From NCBI GenBank assembly GCA_938036785.1, contig CALHWE010000012.1:62001-126000 (forward strand): a stretch of DNA of 64,000 nucleotides, written 5' to 3'. This DNA comes from an uncultured Candidatus Saccharibacteria bacterium. Lineage in GTDB: Bacteria > Patescibacteriota > Saccharimonadia > Saccharimonadales > Saccharimonadaceae. Position numbers and translations under genes: made by a program. Of the stretch, positions 15,081 through 24,139 are shown in pieces (the first letter of the stretch is position 1; every line of letters begins with the position of its first letter). Below the pieces are notes generated by a model. The model ran no database searches and was not told the DNA's origin. It was given only the letters and a program-made list of their open reading frames with translations.

Positions 15081-16313
15081 ATGCAAAGAGACAAACAGCC
15101 AGTATTGAGTCGGTTATACAAAATGCCCGAGTCAACACACGAGCAGAGTAACGATACACAAGAGAATATAGCAGCTCGGTTGCAAGATGCTATTAAAAAG
15201 CCTGAGGCTACAGAGGTATACAGCATTGGTACGCTATATGGCCAGGATCACCCGCTTCGGCGTCTTGATTTATCGCTGGGCAGTGCTCTTGATGTGTCGC
15301 TTGTGCGAGAAGATTTGTTCCCAAAGTCAGTGGAAGTTACGGCAAAGTACTTTGCACCGCATGAGTATACTGCTGATGGGTCAAACTCGGCCATGATAGC
15401 ATTTGATGCATATGATTGCAAATCATTTAATGATATACGAGAATCAAAAGGCTCTGTATTCTTACTGAAGCAAACAGAAGGTTCTGCAGGTAAGCTTCCT
15501 ACAATGCCAACCATGGAGGATGTCACGTGGGGTGATAATTGCGCTGTTGGTGCGTATGTATCTGATGCAGGTGATATACAGTGGTTCCAGCTCGTGCATG
15601 AGCCTGCTTCTCAGACTGAAAAAACATATCCAACGATTGAAAAAATTGACCTATCTAGCCACAAAGAGCTTCAACAAGAACTTGATAGGGAGCTCGAAAC
15701 ATTTATTGCATCGCGAAAGGGAATAGACCAACCATCAGAGGATGAAGCAACATCTGCCCAAGAAGAACCTGCGGCTGAAACATTAGAGGCTAATGAGGCG
15801 CATGAGCTGCGCGAAAAAGCACACAGCATGATGGCAGAAATCTTAGATAAGGTGCAAGAGCATGCCACAGAAGAAGCGGGTGAGATAACGCGCCCAAGTA
15901 TCCTTGAGGATTATCCACTTGAGGGCACCGATGACCCAGCAATGAGTGTGAAGATTATTCGAGATGGCGGCGACTGCTTTGTTGCAACGCGTGAGCAGGG
16001 CGAGCCGCAAGTTGGAGTGCGCCGCGAGCACGTCGGTGGTGCAACGAATAACCCAAACCATAGTGATATCAGAACTGTCTTGCAGGGCAACACCATACGG
16101 AGAACCGAGCACGTATGGCAAGGCCCTGATGCGGGTCATTATGAGCATATCTGGACGCTAGACGATAATCCAGAGCGGTTTTATGCTGAACTATACATAA
16201 TGCACGATATTATAACAGATGACGTTGCTGAGGTGCAGATCAGAAAAGTCTTGTCAGGGCGATTAGGCGAGGCAGTGCTGCGAGCGCTGCGGAAGTTTGG
16301 CATGATAAAGTAA
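15081..16313 (+). CDS. Unrecognised 410-residue acidic protein
   Basis: No family recognised and no membrane segment. It could start at 15081 or at the ATG at 15123 (MPESTHEQ); neither has a clear ribosome site. The N-terminal half contains LDLSLGSALDVSLVREDLFP. A central Glu/Ala-rich helical stretch (residues ~215-285) is probably a linker. The C-terminal third contains MSVKIIRDGGDCFVATREQ and a basic last helix. This two-domain plan with an acidic linker resembles the other orphan cytosolic proteins of the window. Function unknown. Confidence 0.65.
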   Translation: MQRDKQPVLSRLYKMPESTHEQSNDTQENIAARLQDAIKKPEATEVYSIGTLYGQDHPLRRLDLSLGSALDVSLVREDLFPKSVEVTAKYFAPHEYTADGSNSAMIAFDAYDCKSFNDIRESKGSVFLLKQTEGSAGKLPTMPTMEDVTWGDNCAVGAYVSDAGDIQWFQLVHEPASQTEKTYPTIEKIDLSSHKELQQELDRELETFIASRKGIDQPSEDEATSAQEEPAAETLEANEAHELREKAHSMMAEILDKVQEHATEEAGEITRPSILEDYPLEGTDDPAMSVKIIRDGGDCFVATREQGEPQVGVRREHVGGATNNPNHSDIRTVLQGNTIRRTEHVWQGPDAGHYEHIWTLDDNPERFYAELYIMHDIITDDVAEVQIRKVLSGRLGEAVLRALRKFGMIK

Positions 16314-16350
16314 AAGCAATACGGCACACGATAAAAGAATAAATAATCAT

Positions 16351-16396
16351 TACAGCAACATAGCGGGGTCTTAAGACTATCGTCTATGTTGCTGTA
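16351..16396. repeat. Long inverted repeat with nested palindrome
   Basis: TACAGCAACATAG (16351-16363) is perfectly complementary to CTATGTTGCTGTA (16384-16396). The 20-base loop itself holds the palindrome GTCTTAAGAC (16368-16377). It lies just after the 15081 gene. There is no T-run, so it is not a standard terminator. Confidence 0.7.
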
Positions 16397-16469
16397 TGCT
16401 AGTGTGGTGCACAAAACCTCTCATCAAGATTGAGAGGTAGATGTACAGGTAAGCTAGCATATAGCAAAA

Positions 16470-16496
16470 GCTCACCCTTTTAGAAAAAGGGTGAGC
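16470..16496 (-). terminator. Terminator of rpmE
   Basis: GCTCACCCTTT / AAAGGGTGAGC, 11-bp stem, 26 bases beyond the rpmE stop on the minus strand. Confidence 0.75.
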
Positions 16497-16521
16497 GTTG
16501 TACCATTGCTCTACAAATATG

Positions 16522-16878
16522 TTACGCAGCCTTAGCGAAATCGTCTTTGCCAGCACTGGCTTGAGCAGCTTTGGCAGCCTTTTTGGCGTTTTGCTTCTTG
16601 GCTTTGTTGGCCAGAGCGGCGCGGCGTGCCTCGGCAGCTTTGCGGCGTGCCTCGAAGCGGTCAACCCGGCCCTCGGTGTCGATAATCTTCTCCTCGCCAG
16701 TGAAGAATGGGTGAGACTTGCTGGAGATATGGACCTTGACGAGCGGATACTCGTTGCCATCCTCCCAGGTGATAGTGTCGTCGGTCGCGACCGTCGACTG
16801 CGTCAAAAACGCAAAGCCCGCCTGATCGTCGCTAAATACGACAGGGCGGTAGGTTTGTGGGTGAATACTGCTTTTCAT
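16522..16878 (-). CDS. rpmE2: 50S ribosomal protein bL31, type B
   Basis: MKSSIHPQTYRPVVFSDDQAG, WEDGNEYPLVKVHISSKSHPFFTGEEKIIDTEGRVDRFEAR is the type B form without zinc-binding cysteines. A Lys/Ala-rich tail of about 35 residues extends it to 118, against ~85 usual. The start at 16878 is the family start; TACAAT ends nine bases upstream, again with no ribosome site. Confidence 0.95.
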   Translation of the reverse strand: MKSSIHPQTYRPVVFSDDQAGFAFLTQSTVATDDTITWEDGNEYPLVKVHISSKSHPFFTGEEKIIDTEGRVDRFEARRKAAEARRAALANKAKKQNAKKAAKAAQASAGKDDFAKAA

Positions 16879-16887
16879 AACCGCTAT

Positions 16888-16893
16888 ATTGTA
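16888..16893 (-). promoter_or_regulatory. -10 box of rpmE, leaderless
   Basis: TACAAT on the minus strand, nine bases before the ATG at 16878. Confidence 0.55.
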
Positions 16894-16954
16894 GCAGAGA
16901 GGATGGGGGGTTGTCAAAAGGTGAACGGTGAAGGTTGGTGCTGATTACCGCCCC

Positions 16955-16983
16955 TTTAATATTCAGCCATCATATGCTATAAT
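16955..16983 (+). promoter_or_regulatory. Promoter of rpsB-tsf
   Basis: TTTAAT (16955-16960), 17 bases, TATAAT (16978-16983). The leader of ~75 bases contains a hairpin, CCACAC (17014-17019) with GTGTGG (17031-17036), which could be an S2 feedback site. Confidence 0.65.
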
Positions 16984-17062
16984 TCTCTCGTAACCAACCA
17001 TAACGACACAGCTCCACACCACTCCATACCGTGTGGGGCAAGGCAAAAAGGAGTAATGCGAT

Positions 17063-17764
17063 ATGGCCGTGCAGGCAGATATCAAGGCTTTGTTTGAAGC
17101 CGGTGCTCATTTTGGGCACAAGACCAGCCGGTGGCATCCAAAGATGGCACCATACATTCATAGTAAGCGGCAAGATAGCCACATCATCGACCTGGCCAAG
17201 ACGGTCGAGGCGCTGAATATGGCGCTGCCCATCATTAGTAAAACAGTGGCAAGCGGCAAGCAAGTTCTCTTCGTCGGTACCAAGAAGCAGGCTAAAGATA
17301 TCACTCGCCAAGCTGCCGAGGCAGTTGGCCAGCCATATGTCACCAACCGCTGGGTCGGCGGGATGCTCACTAATGTGACGACCACCACAGCGCAGATCAA
17401 GAAGCTCAAAGACTTGGAGCGCCGCATGGCTAGTGGTGACCTTGAGAAGCGCTACAACAAGCTGGAGGTCCAGCGCTACCAAGAAGAAATCGATAGCCTC
17501 AACTTCAAATATGGTGGCATCAAAGACCTTAATGGCAAGCCTGGCCTAGTATTGGTGCTCGATATCTTGGCCGACAACAACGCATTGCGCGAGGCGAAGA
17601 CGCTGGGTGTGCCAGTGATCGGTATTGTTGACACTAACGCAAACCCCGACTTGGTGGATTATCCTATCCCTGCCAACGATGATGCGATCAAGAGCCTGCA
17701 GCTGATGCTCGATTACTTCAGCGCAGCAGTCAACGAGGGCAAGGCAACGAAGGAGGAGAACTAA
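17063..17764 (+). CDS. rpsB: 30S ribosomal protein uS2
   Basis: Late-binding 30S protein. LFEAGAHFGHKTSRWHPKMAPYI, the VLFVGTKKQAKD block and TNRWVGGMLTNVTT are diagnostic. At 233 residues it is near the usual length. GGAG lies about 11 bases upstream of the ATG. tsf follows after two bases. Unlike the other first genes in this part of the window it has a clear 5' leader, which fits autoregulation. Confidence 0.98.
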   Translation: MAVQADIKALFEAGAHFGHKTSRWHPKMAPYIHSKRQDSHIIDLAKTVEALNMALPIISKTVASGKQVLFVGTKKQAKDITRQAAEAVGQPYVTNRWVGGMLTNVTTTTAQIKKLKDLERRMASGDLEKRYNKLEVQRYQEEIDSLNFKYGGIKDLNGKPGLVLVLDILADNNALREAKTLGVPVIGIVDTNANPDLVDYPIPANDDAIKSLQLMLDYFSAAVNEGKATKEEN

Positions 17765-17766
17765 CC

Positions 17767-18363
17767 ATGGCAGTGACAATTGACGACATCAAGAAGCTCA
17801 AGGAACTAACCGGCATTGGCCTGACCGATGCTAAGAAGGCGCTGGTGGAGGCCGAAGGTGACTTCGACTCAGCACTCAATGCCCTGCGCAAAAAGGGCCT
17901 GACCAAAGCGGAGAAAAAAGGCGACCGCGAGACCCGCGAAGGGTTGATCGAGAGCTATGTTCACAGTGGTCGGATCGGTGTAGTGGTCGAGGTCAACTGC
18001 GAGACAGATTTTGTGGCCCGCCTGCCTGAATTTAAGGAGTTTGCGCACCAGATTGCTATGCAGGTTGCTGCGATGAACCCACGCTATGCCACGATGGACG
18101 ACATCCCAGCTGAGGTATATGACGCCAAGAAACAGGAGTTTCTCGCCAGCGATGCTTTGGCAAGCAAGCCTGAGGCAATGCGTGATCAAATCGTCGAAGG
18201 GCAGCTCAAGAAGCACTTCGCCGAGCAGGTCTTGGCCGAGCAAGCCTTTGTGCTTGATGACAGCAAGACCGTTGGCCAGCTCATCAAAGAGCAGGTGGCA
18301 CTGCGCGGCGAGAATGTCCGCGTCAGCCAATTCAAGCGGATTGAGCTGGGCGTGACGGAGTAG
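17767..18363 (+). CDS. tsf: Elongation factor Ts
   Basis: Nucleotide exchange factor for EF-Tu. The UBA-like N-terminus has KELTGIGLTDAKKALVEAEGDFDSALNALRKKG, and the core has VVVEVNCETDFVARLPEFKEFAHQIAMQVAA. At 198 residues it is the short form with a single compact core, as in Thermus and many small genomes. GAAGGAGG precedes the ATG. pyrH, which often follows tsf, is not here. Confidence 0.97.
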   Translation: MAVTIDDIKKLKELTGIGLTDAKKALVEAEGDFDSALNALRKKGLTKAEKKGDRETREGLIESYVHSGRIGVVVEVNCETDFVARLPEFKEFAHQIAMQVAAMNPRYATMDDIPAEVYDAKKQEFLASDALASKPEAMRDQIVEGQLKKHFAEQVLAEQAFVLDDSKTVGQLIKEQVALRGENVRVSQFKRIELGVTE

Positions 18364-18389
18364 TCACGAGAGAGTAAGCTTTTGCGTAG

Positions 18390-18422
18390 CGAGTGGCACG
18401 AGAAATGTGCCACTCGTTTTTT
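18390..18422 (+). terminator. Terminator after tsf
   Basis: CGAGTGGCAC / GTGCCACTCG followed by TTTTTT. Confidence 0.9.
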
Positions 18423-18488
18423 ATGTAAACTCTCCTCACACCCCAGCAAATAATGGTACAATAAAGGAAAACCAAGAAGGAGATCGCG

Positions 18489-19043
18489 ATGTTTGATACC
18501 ACCCCCTACGAAGAAAAGATGAACCATGTGTTAGAGCACCTGGAGGAGCGCTTGGGGAAGATCCGCACTGGCCGGGCTCACGCCAGTATGCTTGATGGCA
18601 TTATGGTTGAGGCGTATGGCACCAGTATGCCGCTCAACCAAGTGGCTAACGTGACGGCACCAGAGGCAACACTGCTGCAGATCACGCCATTTGACCCAGC
18701 TAATCTGCAAAAGATTGCGAGCGCCATCCGAGCCGATCAAGCGCTTGGCCTTAACCCGAGCGACGATGGTCACGTCGTCCGTGTGCCAGTGCCGCCACTG
18801 ACAGAGGAGCGCCGCAAGCAACTAGTTAAGCAAGCCAGCGAGAAGGTAGAAGAAGCACGCATTGCCTTGCGTGGGGTACGCCAAGACGCCCTGAAGGATG
18901 CCAAGCGCCGCAAAGAAGCCAAAGAGCTGAGCGAAGATGACGTGAAGGCAGTGGAGAAGGAGATCGATCGCCTCATGGCGCAGCACCAAACCACGATAGA
19001 AGCCGCCTTTGCCGCTAAAGAGAAGGATATTTTGACGATTTAA
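18489..19043 (+). CDS. frr: Ribosome recycling factor
   Basis: Splits post-termination ribosomes with EF-G. It has 184 residues; GKIRTGRAHASMLDGIMVEAYG, NVTAPEATLLQITPFD and RKQLVKQASEKVEEARIALRGVRQDALK are the classic blocks. TACAAT at 18457-18462 and AAGGAGATCGCG before the ATG give an ordinary leadered start. uppS follows after ~50 bases, probably in the same transcript. Confidence 0.98.
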   Translation: MFDTTPYEEKMNHVLEHLEERLGKIRTGRAHASMLDGIMVEAYGTSMPLNQVANVTAPEATLLQITPFDPANLQKIASAIRADQALGLNPSDDGHVVRVPVPPLTEERRKQLVKQASEKVEEARIALRGVRQDALKDAKRRKEAKELSEDDVKAVEKEIDRLMAQHQTTIEAAFAAKEKDILTI

Positions 19044-19095
19044 TGACATTCTCTCTGCCGACGTACGCAACCAACCGCCCATCATGGAGCCAGGC

Positions 19096-19791
19096 ATGAG
19101 TGCTATCACGCAATTGCCGCAGCATGTTGGCTATATTGTTGATGGCAACCGGCGCTGGGCTAAGCAGCGTGGCCTCTCTGCCCAAGAGGGGCACAGCGCT
19201 GGCTATGAGAAACTGCGCGATATTGCCCTTACTACCATCGAGCGTGGTGTGCCGTACGTTAGCGCCTATATCTTTAGCACCGAGAACTGGCACCGCAGCG
19301 GCCCAGAGGTCAAGCACTTGATGAACTTGCTGGTGACGATGCTTGACCGCGATCTGCCGATCTTCATCGAGCATGGGGTGCGCATCCGTGTGGCAGGGAC
19401 GCGCCTGCGCCTAAGCCGGCGGGTCAAGAAGGCGATCGATGCTGCTGAGGCTGCCACCAAGGATTTGCAGCAGGGCACGATGGTGCTGTCGTTTAATTAT
19501 GGTGGGCAGCAGGAGATTATCGACGCGGTCAATCGCTTGCGTAAAACGCTCTCGGTTCATAAGAAAGTAACAGCCCAGATCTTTGAGCAATTTTTGTATA
19601 CACCAGATGTGCCGCCGTGTGATTTGATCGTTCGCACCAGTGGTGAGCAGCGGCTGAGCAACTTCATGCTGTGGCGCAGCGCCTATAGCGAGCTGCTGTT
19701 CTTGGATAAGCCATGGCCAGATATGACACACGCCGACGTCGATGCTTTGCTGGCCGAGTATGCCCGGCGGCAGCGACGCTTTGGAGGATAA
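19096..19791 (+). CDS. uppS: Undecaprenyl diphosphate synthase (cis-prenyl transferase)
   Basis: Makes the C55 lipid carrier for wall precursors from farnesyl and isopentenyl diphosphates. 231 residues from the ATG at 19096, preceded by GGAG nine bases away; the ATG at 19084 has no site. VDGNRRWAK carries the catalytic Asp (D16); GHSAGYEKL, FSTENWHRS, LSFNYGGQQEI and DLIVRTSGEQRLSNFMLW follow in family order. rseP begins 12 bases after the stop, the usual bacterial neighbour arrangement except that cdsA and dxr are missing. Confidence 0.96.
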   Translation: MSAITQLPQHVGYIVDGNRRWAKQRGLSAQEGHSAGYEKLRDIALTTIERGVPYVSAYIFSTENWHRSGPEVKHLMNLLVTMLDRDLPIFIEHGVRIRVAGTRLRLSRRVKKAIDAAEAATKDLQQGTMVLSFNYGGQQEIIDAVNRLRKTLSVHKKVTAQIFEQFLYTPDVPPCDLIVRTSGEQRLSNFMLWRSAYSELLFLDKPWPDMTHADVDALLAEYARRQRRFGG

Positions 19792-19803
19792 CGAAGGAGG
19801 AAT

Positions 19804-20970
19804 ATGGAAATAGTCATTGGTATTATTATTGGGGTAATCGCACTGACGCTACTGGTGGCAACGCACGAGCTAGGCCACGGCATTGTGGCGCGGCGCAATG
19901 GTGTGGTGGTGGAGGAATTTGGCATTGGCTTTCCACCGCAGGCCTATAGCAAAGTGATCAAAAAAAGTATTCTGGGCGAGAATGTCCGCTTCTCGCTCAA
20001 CTGGCTGCCGCTGGGTGGCTTTGTTAAATTGCAGGGCGAGCACGATGCGGCTGATCAGCCTGGTGATTATGGCGCAGCGACCTTTTGGCAAAAGACCAAG
20101 ATCTTGCTGGCTGGCGTGACCGTCAACTGGTTAACTGCAGTGGTGCTCCTCACTGGCCTCGCCTGGGTGGGCTTGCCTAAGATGATCGACAACCAATTTT
20201 ACCTACCAAGCGACGCAGTGGTGAGCAACCACCCAGTGCAGCTGGGCACACTTACTCCTGGCTTGCCCGCCGCCAAGGCAGGTCTCCGCCAGGGTGATGC
20301 AATTAGCCAACTGGCTGGGCAAACGGTGCGCAGCACGTCCGACCTCGCACACTTTGCCAGCCAGCACAAGGGCGAAACTGTGCCTGTGGTGTACTCCCGC
20401 GGTGATAAGCAAGCCACTGCCATGGTGGCGCTGCGCAAAGATAATCCCGACCGCAAAGGCTACCTAGGGGCAGAGCTCACCAAGCAGCAAGATACGATCC
20501 GCGCCACCTGGTCGGCACCGATTGTGGGTGTGGTGACAACAGCGCAGCTTACTAGAGTGACGCTCCAAGGCCTGGGTGATATGGTGGTAAATCTCGCCAC
20601 CAGTCTGGTGCAGCAGTTTAGCAGCGACAGCGCGACGAGCCAGCAGGCCAAGCAAAACTTATCACAGGTGGGCAATGCCGTGGCTGGCCCGGTGGGGATC
20701 TTTGCCATTATCTTCCCAGCAGCGGGGCAGGCTGGCGTGGTGCATGTGCTGCTGCTGACGGCGATCATTGCGTTATCGCTGGCAGTGATGAATATCTTGC
20801 CCATCCCTGCGCTCGATGGTGGCCGCTGGACAGTGATGGCGATCTTCCGCCTGCTGCGCAAGCCACTTAGCAAGCAGATGGAAGAGAATATCCAAGCAGC
20901 TGGTTTCTTGTGTTTGCTGGGCTTGATTGTGCTCGTGACGATTGCTGATATAGGGAAGTTGGTGCACTGA
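19804..20970 (+). CDS. rseP: RseP-type site-2 zinc metalloprotease
   Basis: Intramembrane protease that cuts membrane-bound regulators or signal peptide remnants. 388 residues. The first helix holds ATHELGHGI (H21, E22, H25 as zinc ligands and base), a PDZ domain occupies residues ~140-210, and the last helices contain NILPIPALDGGR with the third ligand D338. GAAGGAGG precedes the ATG. No obvious anti-sigma factor is encoded in the window. Confidence 0.95.
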   Translation: MEIVIGIIIGVIALTLLVATHELGHGIVARRNGVVVEEFGIGFPPQAYSKVIKKSILGENVRFSLNWLPLGGFVKLQGEHDAADQPGDYGAATFWQKTKILLAGVTVNWLTAVVLLTGLAWVGLPKMIDNQFYLPSDAVVSNHPVQLGTLTPGLPAAKAGLRQGDAISQLAGQTVRSTSDLAHFASQHKGETVPVVYSRGDKQATAMVALRKDNPDRKGYLGAELTKQQDTIRATWSAPIVGVVTTAQLTRVTLQGLGDMVVNLATSLVQQFSSDSATSQQAKQNLSQVGNAVAGPVGIFAIIFPAAGQAGVVHVLLLTAIIALSLAVMNILPIPALDGGRWTVMAIFRLLRKPLSKQMEENIQAAGFLCLLGLIVLVTIADIGKLVH

Positions 20971-21076
20971 TGCAGGTTACGCAGTGTAGCAGGGCAGAGC
21001 GTTATCGTGGAGGGTTGCAGCGCAGGGAGCTATGGTTGCTCAATCGCGTAATGGTAATACATAAGGAACTCACTTC

Positions 21077-21874
21077 ATGATACGTATTACTCTCCGACCC
21101 AAAGCCGCTCACGCCTCCCGGCCCAAGACACCGCTCACGCCACGCCAGTGCCTGCTGCGCGTTGCCTCGTGGCTCGGTTGGCCGCTGTGGGTCTGGCTGA
21201 GCTTTATGGGGGCAGGGTTACTCTGTAGTGTGGTACTCTACCTTCTCTTTCATGGTCAAGAGTCGGTGCCGGTCTTGCCGCTTATCATGATGCAAACGGC
21301 GGTCTATGTGGTGGCATTGGCGCTGCTGATTGGCCTGCCGTGGCTGGTGCGGCGTGCACAGCCCAAGGCACCAGCGAGCTTTCGCACAAGCGTGCGCCAG
21401 CTTGGGTGGCGGCGCTCGCTGCAGTGGCGCGACTTTGGTTGGGCGCTGGTGGGCTTCATTATCTACATTGTGCTGTCGATGATTGCGCTGGCGGCGGCCA
21501 AGCAGTGGCTGCCCGGCTTTGATGCGACTCAGGCACAAAATCTCGGTTTCAAGCAGCTCTATGGCGCAGAGCGTTTGCTCGCCTTTGCAATGTTGGTAGT
21601 AGTAGCACCAGTGGCCGAGGAGCTGGTGTTTCGCGGCTATTTGTATAGCAAACTCCACGCTGCGCACATGCCACTGTGGCTTATTGCGATGGTCGTGAGT
21701 GGGCTCTTTGGTTATGTGCACGGCCAGCTTAATGTCGGCATTGATGTCGCGATGCTCAGCATCGTGCTGGTGACACTGCGTCATACGACTGGTACAATAT
21801 GGCCCGGCATTCTCATTCATATGCTCAAGAATGCGATTGCATTTTTGGCGATGTTTGTCTTTATGGTGGGGTAG
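21077..21874 (+). CDS. CPBP-family intramembrane metalloprotease
   Basis: 265 residues with a basic cytosolic start and about seven membrane helices. The glutamate motif EELVFRGYLYSKL (E181, E182, R186) and a later GYVHGQLN with His are the CPBP/CAAX protease signature. The substrate is unknown; relatives include prenyl-protein proteases and immunity proteins. A GGAACTCACTTC stretch before the ATG is a weak ribosome site. It lies between rseP and proS, 34 bases before the latter. Confidence 0.88.
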   Translation: MIRITLRPKAAHASRPKTPLTPRQCLLRVASWLGWPLWVWLSFMGAGLLCSVVLYLLFHGQESVPVLPLIMMQTAVYVVALALLIGLPWLVRRAQPKAPASFRTSVRQLGWRRSLQWRDFGWALVGFIIYIVLSMIALAAAKQWLPGFDATQAQNLGFKQLYGAERLLAFAMLVVVAPVAEELVFRGYLYSKLHAAHMPLWLIAMVVSGLFGYVHGQLNVGIDVAMLSIVLVTLRHTTGTIWPGILIHMLKNAIAFLAMFVFMVG

Positions 21875-21907
21875 TACCGCACAAAATATGCTACTATAAG
21901 GAGGATT

Positions 21908-23629
21908 ATGCGATTATCACACACCTTTACCCGTACCCGCAAACAAGCCCCCGCCGACGAGGTGGCGCACAACGCCCAGCTGCTGATTCGCGCTGGCTAC
22001 GTGCACAAGACGATGGCTGGCGTCTATTCCTACACGCCGCTGGGCCTGGCCGTGCTGGAGAATATCAAGCAGATTGTCCGCGAGGAAATGAACCGCATCA
22101 GCAGCCAAGAACTGCTGATGAGCACCCTGCAGCGCCAGGAGCTTTGGCAGGAGACTGGCCGCTGGAGCGATGAGCTGGTGGATGTGTGGTTCAAGTCGCA
22201 CCTGCAGGATGGCACTGAGGTCGGCTTTGGCTGGACGCACGAGGAGCCGATTATCGAACTGCTGCGTAGCTACGTTAAAAGCTACAAAGACCTGCCCATC
22301 AGCGTCTACCAATTCCAGAACAAACTCCGCAACGAGCTGCGCGCCAAGAGCGGCATCATGCGCGGGCGTGAGTTTATCATGAAGGATATGTATAGCATCC
22401 ACGCTAGTAAGGAAGATTTGGACGCTTACTACCAAGCGGTTATCGAGGCCTATAAGCGCTGCTACAACCGTTTTGGTTTGGGGAATGACACCTACGTGAC
22501 GTTTGCCAGCGGCGGAGCTTTTACCAAGTTTAGCCACGAATTCCAGACGATTTGTGAGGCAGGTGAGGACGATATTTTCATCGTGCCAAGTACGAATGTT
22601 GCCTACAACGCCGAAGTTGCACCGGTGCGTGCAACGCCGAACCCGGATGCTGGTGCCGTCATGAAACCATTAGGCATGTTAGATGACGAAAATATCATTG
22701 GTGCGGAAGCACTGACGAAAGCGTTGGACATTCCGCGCACAGCTAGCACTAAGTCAATGTTGTACGATTCGCCAGATGGTATGTTGCTGGCGGTAGTACG
22801 GAGTGACTATGAAATTAACGAAGATAAGCTTAAGGCGGTGGCGAACGTATCGTGGCTGCGCCTAGCGGATGGTGAACAGATTGAGGCAACAACAGGGGCG
22901 AAGCTAGGCTTTGCTGGGCTATATAATCTACCAGAGAATGTGCGGCTGTTTGTCGATGATTCATGTGAAGATATGGTGAACTTTGAAACTGGTGCCAATA
23001 AAACTGGTCAGCATGCCTATAACGCTAACTGGGGCCGTGATATACCGCGACCAAGCGAGTTCGTCGAGATTAAACTTGCGAAAGAAGGTGATATTTCGCC
23101 TGAGACTGGCGAAGTCTACCAAAAACGTCGCACAGCCGAGGTGGGCAATATCTTCAACTTTGGTACCCAAAAATCAGAGGAAATGGGCCTGGTCTTTACC
23201 GGCGAGGATGGCCGCCAGCACCACGCCTACATGGGCAGCTACGGTATTGGTATTACCCGTGTGATGGGTGTGATTGTGGAGAAACTCGCTGACGACAAAG
23301 GCCTAGTGTGGCCTGAGGAAATAGCTCCAGCCCGCGTACACTTGGTGCAGATTGGCAAGGAGTCGGTAGCGGCGGCAGATAAGCTTTATGATACACTGCA
23401 GCATGCTGGTATTACGGTGCTATACGACGACCGCGCCGCTCGTCCCGGGGAAAAATTTGCCGATGCAGAGCTACTCGGCATGCCAACCCGCGTCACGGTG
23501 AGCGACCGACTGCTTGAGACAGAGGAGTGGGAGGTCGTAGATCGCCGGACAGGCAAGCAGCAGCGCTTGACGACAAGCCAATTGCTTGCTACACTGGGTA
23601 ACCATTGCGGAGCTTGTCGCAAGGTATAG
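21908..23629 (+). CDS. proS: Prolyl-tRNA synthetase, bacterial type with editing insert
   Basis: Class II synthetase. At 573 residues it matches the bacterial form with the YbaK-like insertion (residues ~225-400, including TASTKSMLYDSPDG with the conserved Lys), which clears Ala-tRNA(Pro). Motif 1 lies in YTPLGLAVLENIKQIVREEMNRI, motif 2 in FRNELRAKSGIMRGREFIMKD (here LRNELRAKSG), and motif 3 is YGIGITRVMG. The anticodon-binding domain is C-terminal and ends HCGACRKV. AAGGAGGATT precedes the ATG. Confidence 0.97.
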   Translation: MRLSHTFTRTRKQAPADEVAHNAQLLIRAGYVHKTMAGVYSYTPLGLAVLENIKQIVREEMNRISSQELLMSTLQRQELWQETGRWSDELVDVWFKSHLQDGTEVGFGWTHEEPIIELLRSYVKSYKDLPISVYQFQNKLRNELRAKSGIMRGREFIMKDMYSIHASKEDLDAYYQAVIEAYKRCYNRFGLGNDTYVTFASGGAFTKFSHEFQTICEAGEDDIFIVPSTNVAYNAEVAPVRATPNPDAGAVMKPLGMLDDENIIGAEALTKALDIPRTASTKSMLYDSPDGMLLAVVRSDYEINEDKLKAVANVSWLRLADGEQIEATTGAKLGFAGLYNLPENVRLFVDDSCEDMVNFETGANKTGQHAYNANWGRDIPRPSEFVEIKLAKEGDISPETGEVYQKRRTAEVGNIFNFGTQKSEEMGLVFTGEDGRQHHAYMGSYGIGITRVMGVIVEKLADDKGLVWPEEIAPARVHLVQIGKESVAAADKLYDTLQHAGITVLYDDRAARPGEKFADAELLGMPTRVTVSDRLLETEEWEVVDRRTGKQQRLTTSQLLATLGNHCGACRKV

Positions 23630-23680
23630 CCATGCCCCTGGCATGCCTCACCGACTTTGCAAGAAAGGAGTATGAAGATA

Positions 23681-24139
23681 ATGAAAAAAACCTACCAGAT
23701 TACCGATACTGGCCGCCAAGAGCTCGAGGCAGAGCTGGAGGAGCTGAAGGGTCGCCGCGGCGAAATTGCCGAGAAGATCGCTGAGGCTCGCGACTACGGC
23801 GACCTGAGTGAAAATGCCGAGTACGATAGCGCACGCGAAGAGCAAGGCGTGGTAGAGACGCGCATTGCCGAAATCGAGGAGATCTTGCTTAATGCCGAGC
23901 AGATTACTGCTCCAAGCACTGGTGCCATCCACCTAGGTAGCACCGTCTCCCTCGCGTCGGACGCTGGGTTAGAAAAGACCTATACTGTGGTAGGCCCAGT
24001 TGAGGCCGATCCGCTGGAGAATAAGATCAGCGACGAATCACCTCTTGGCCAAGCCTTGCTGGGCCACCGTGCAGGTGAGCAGGTGACGATCACCACCCCC
24101 AAGGGCGAGATCACCTACACTATTCAGCAGGTGCAATAA
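23681..24139 (+). CDS. greA: Transcription elongation factor GreA
   Basis: Rescues backtracked RNA polymerase. From the ATG at 23681 it has 152 residues: an N-terminal coiled coil whose tip carries ARDYGDLSENAEYDSAREEQG (acidic D and E at the tip), then a C-terminal FKBP-like domain (SPLGQALLGHRAGEQVTITTPKGEITYTI). AAAGGAG lies 10-11 bases upstream of this ATG and too close to the ATG at 23672. Follows proS by ~50 bases. Confidence 0.95.
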   Translation: MKKTYQITDTGRQELEAELEELKGRRGEIAEKIAEARDYGDLSENAEYDSAREEQGVVETRIAEIEEILLNAEQITAPSTGAIHLGSTVSLASDAGLEKTYTVVGPVEADPLENKISDESPLGQALLGHRAGEQVTITTPKGEITYTIQQVQ

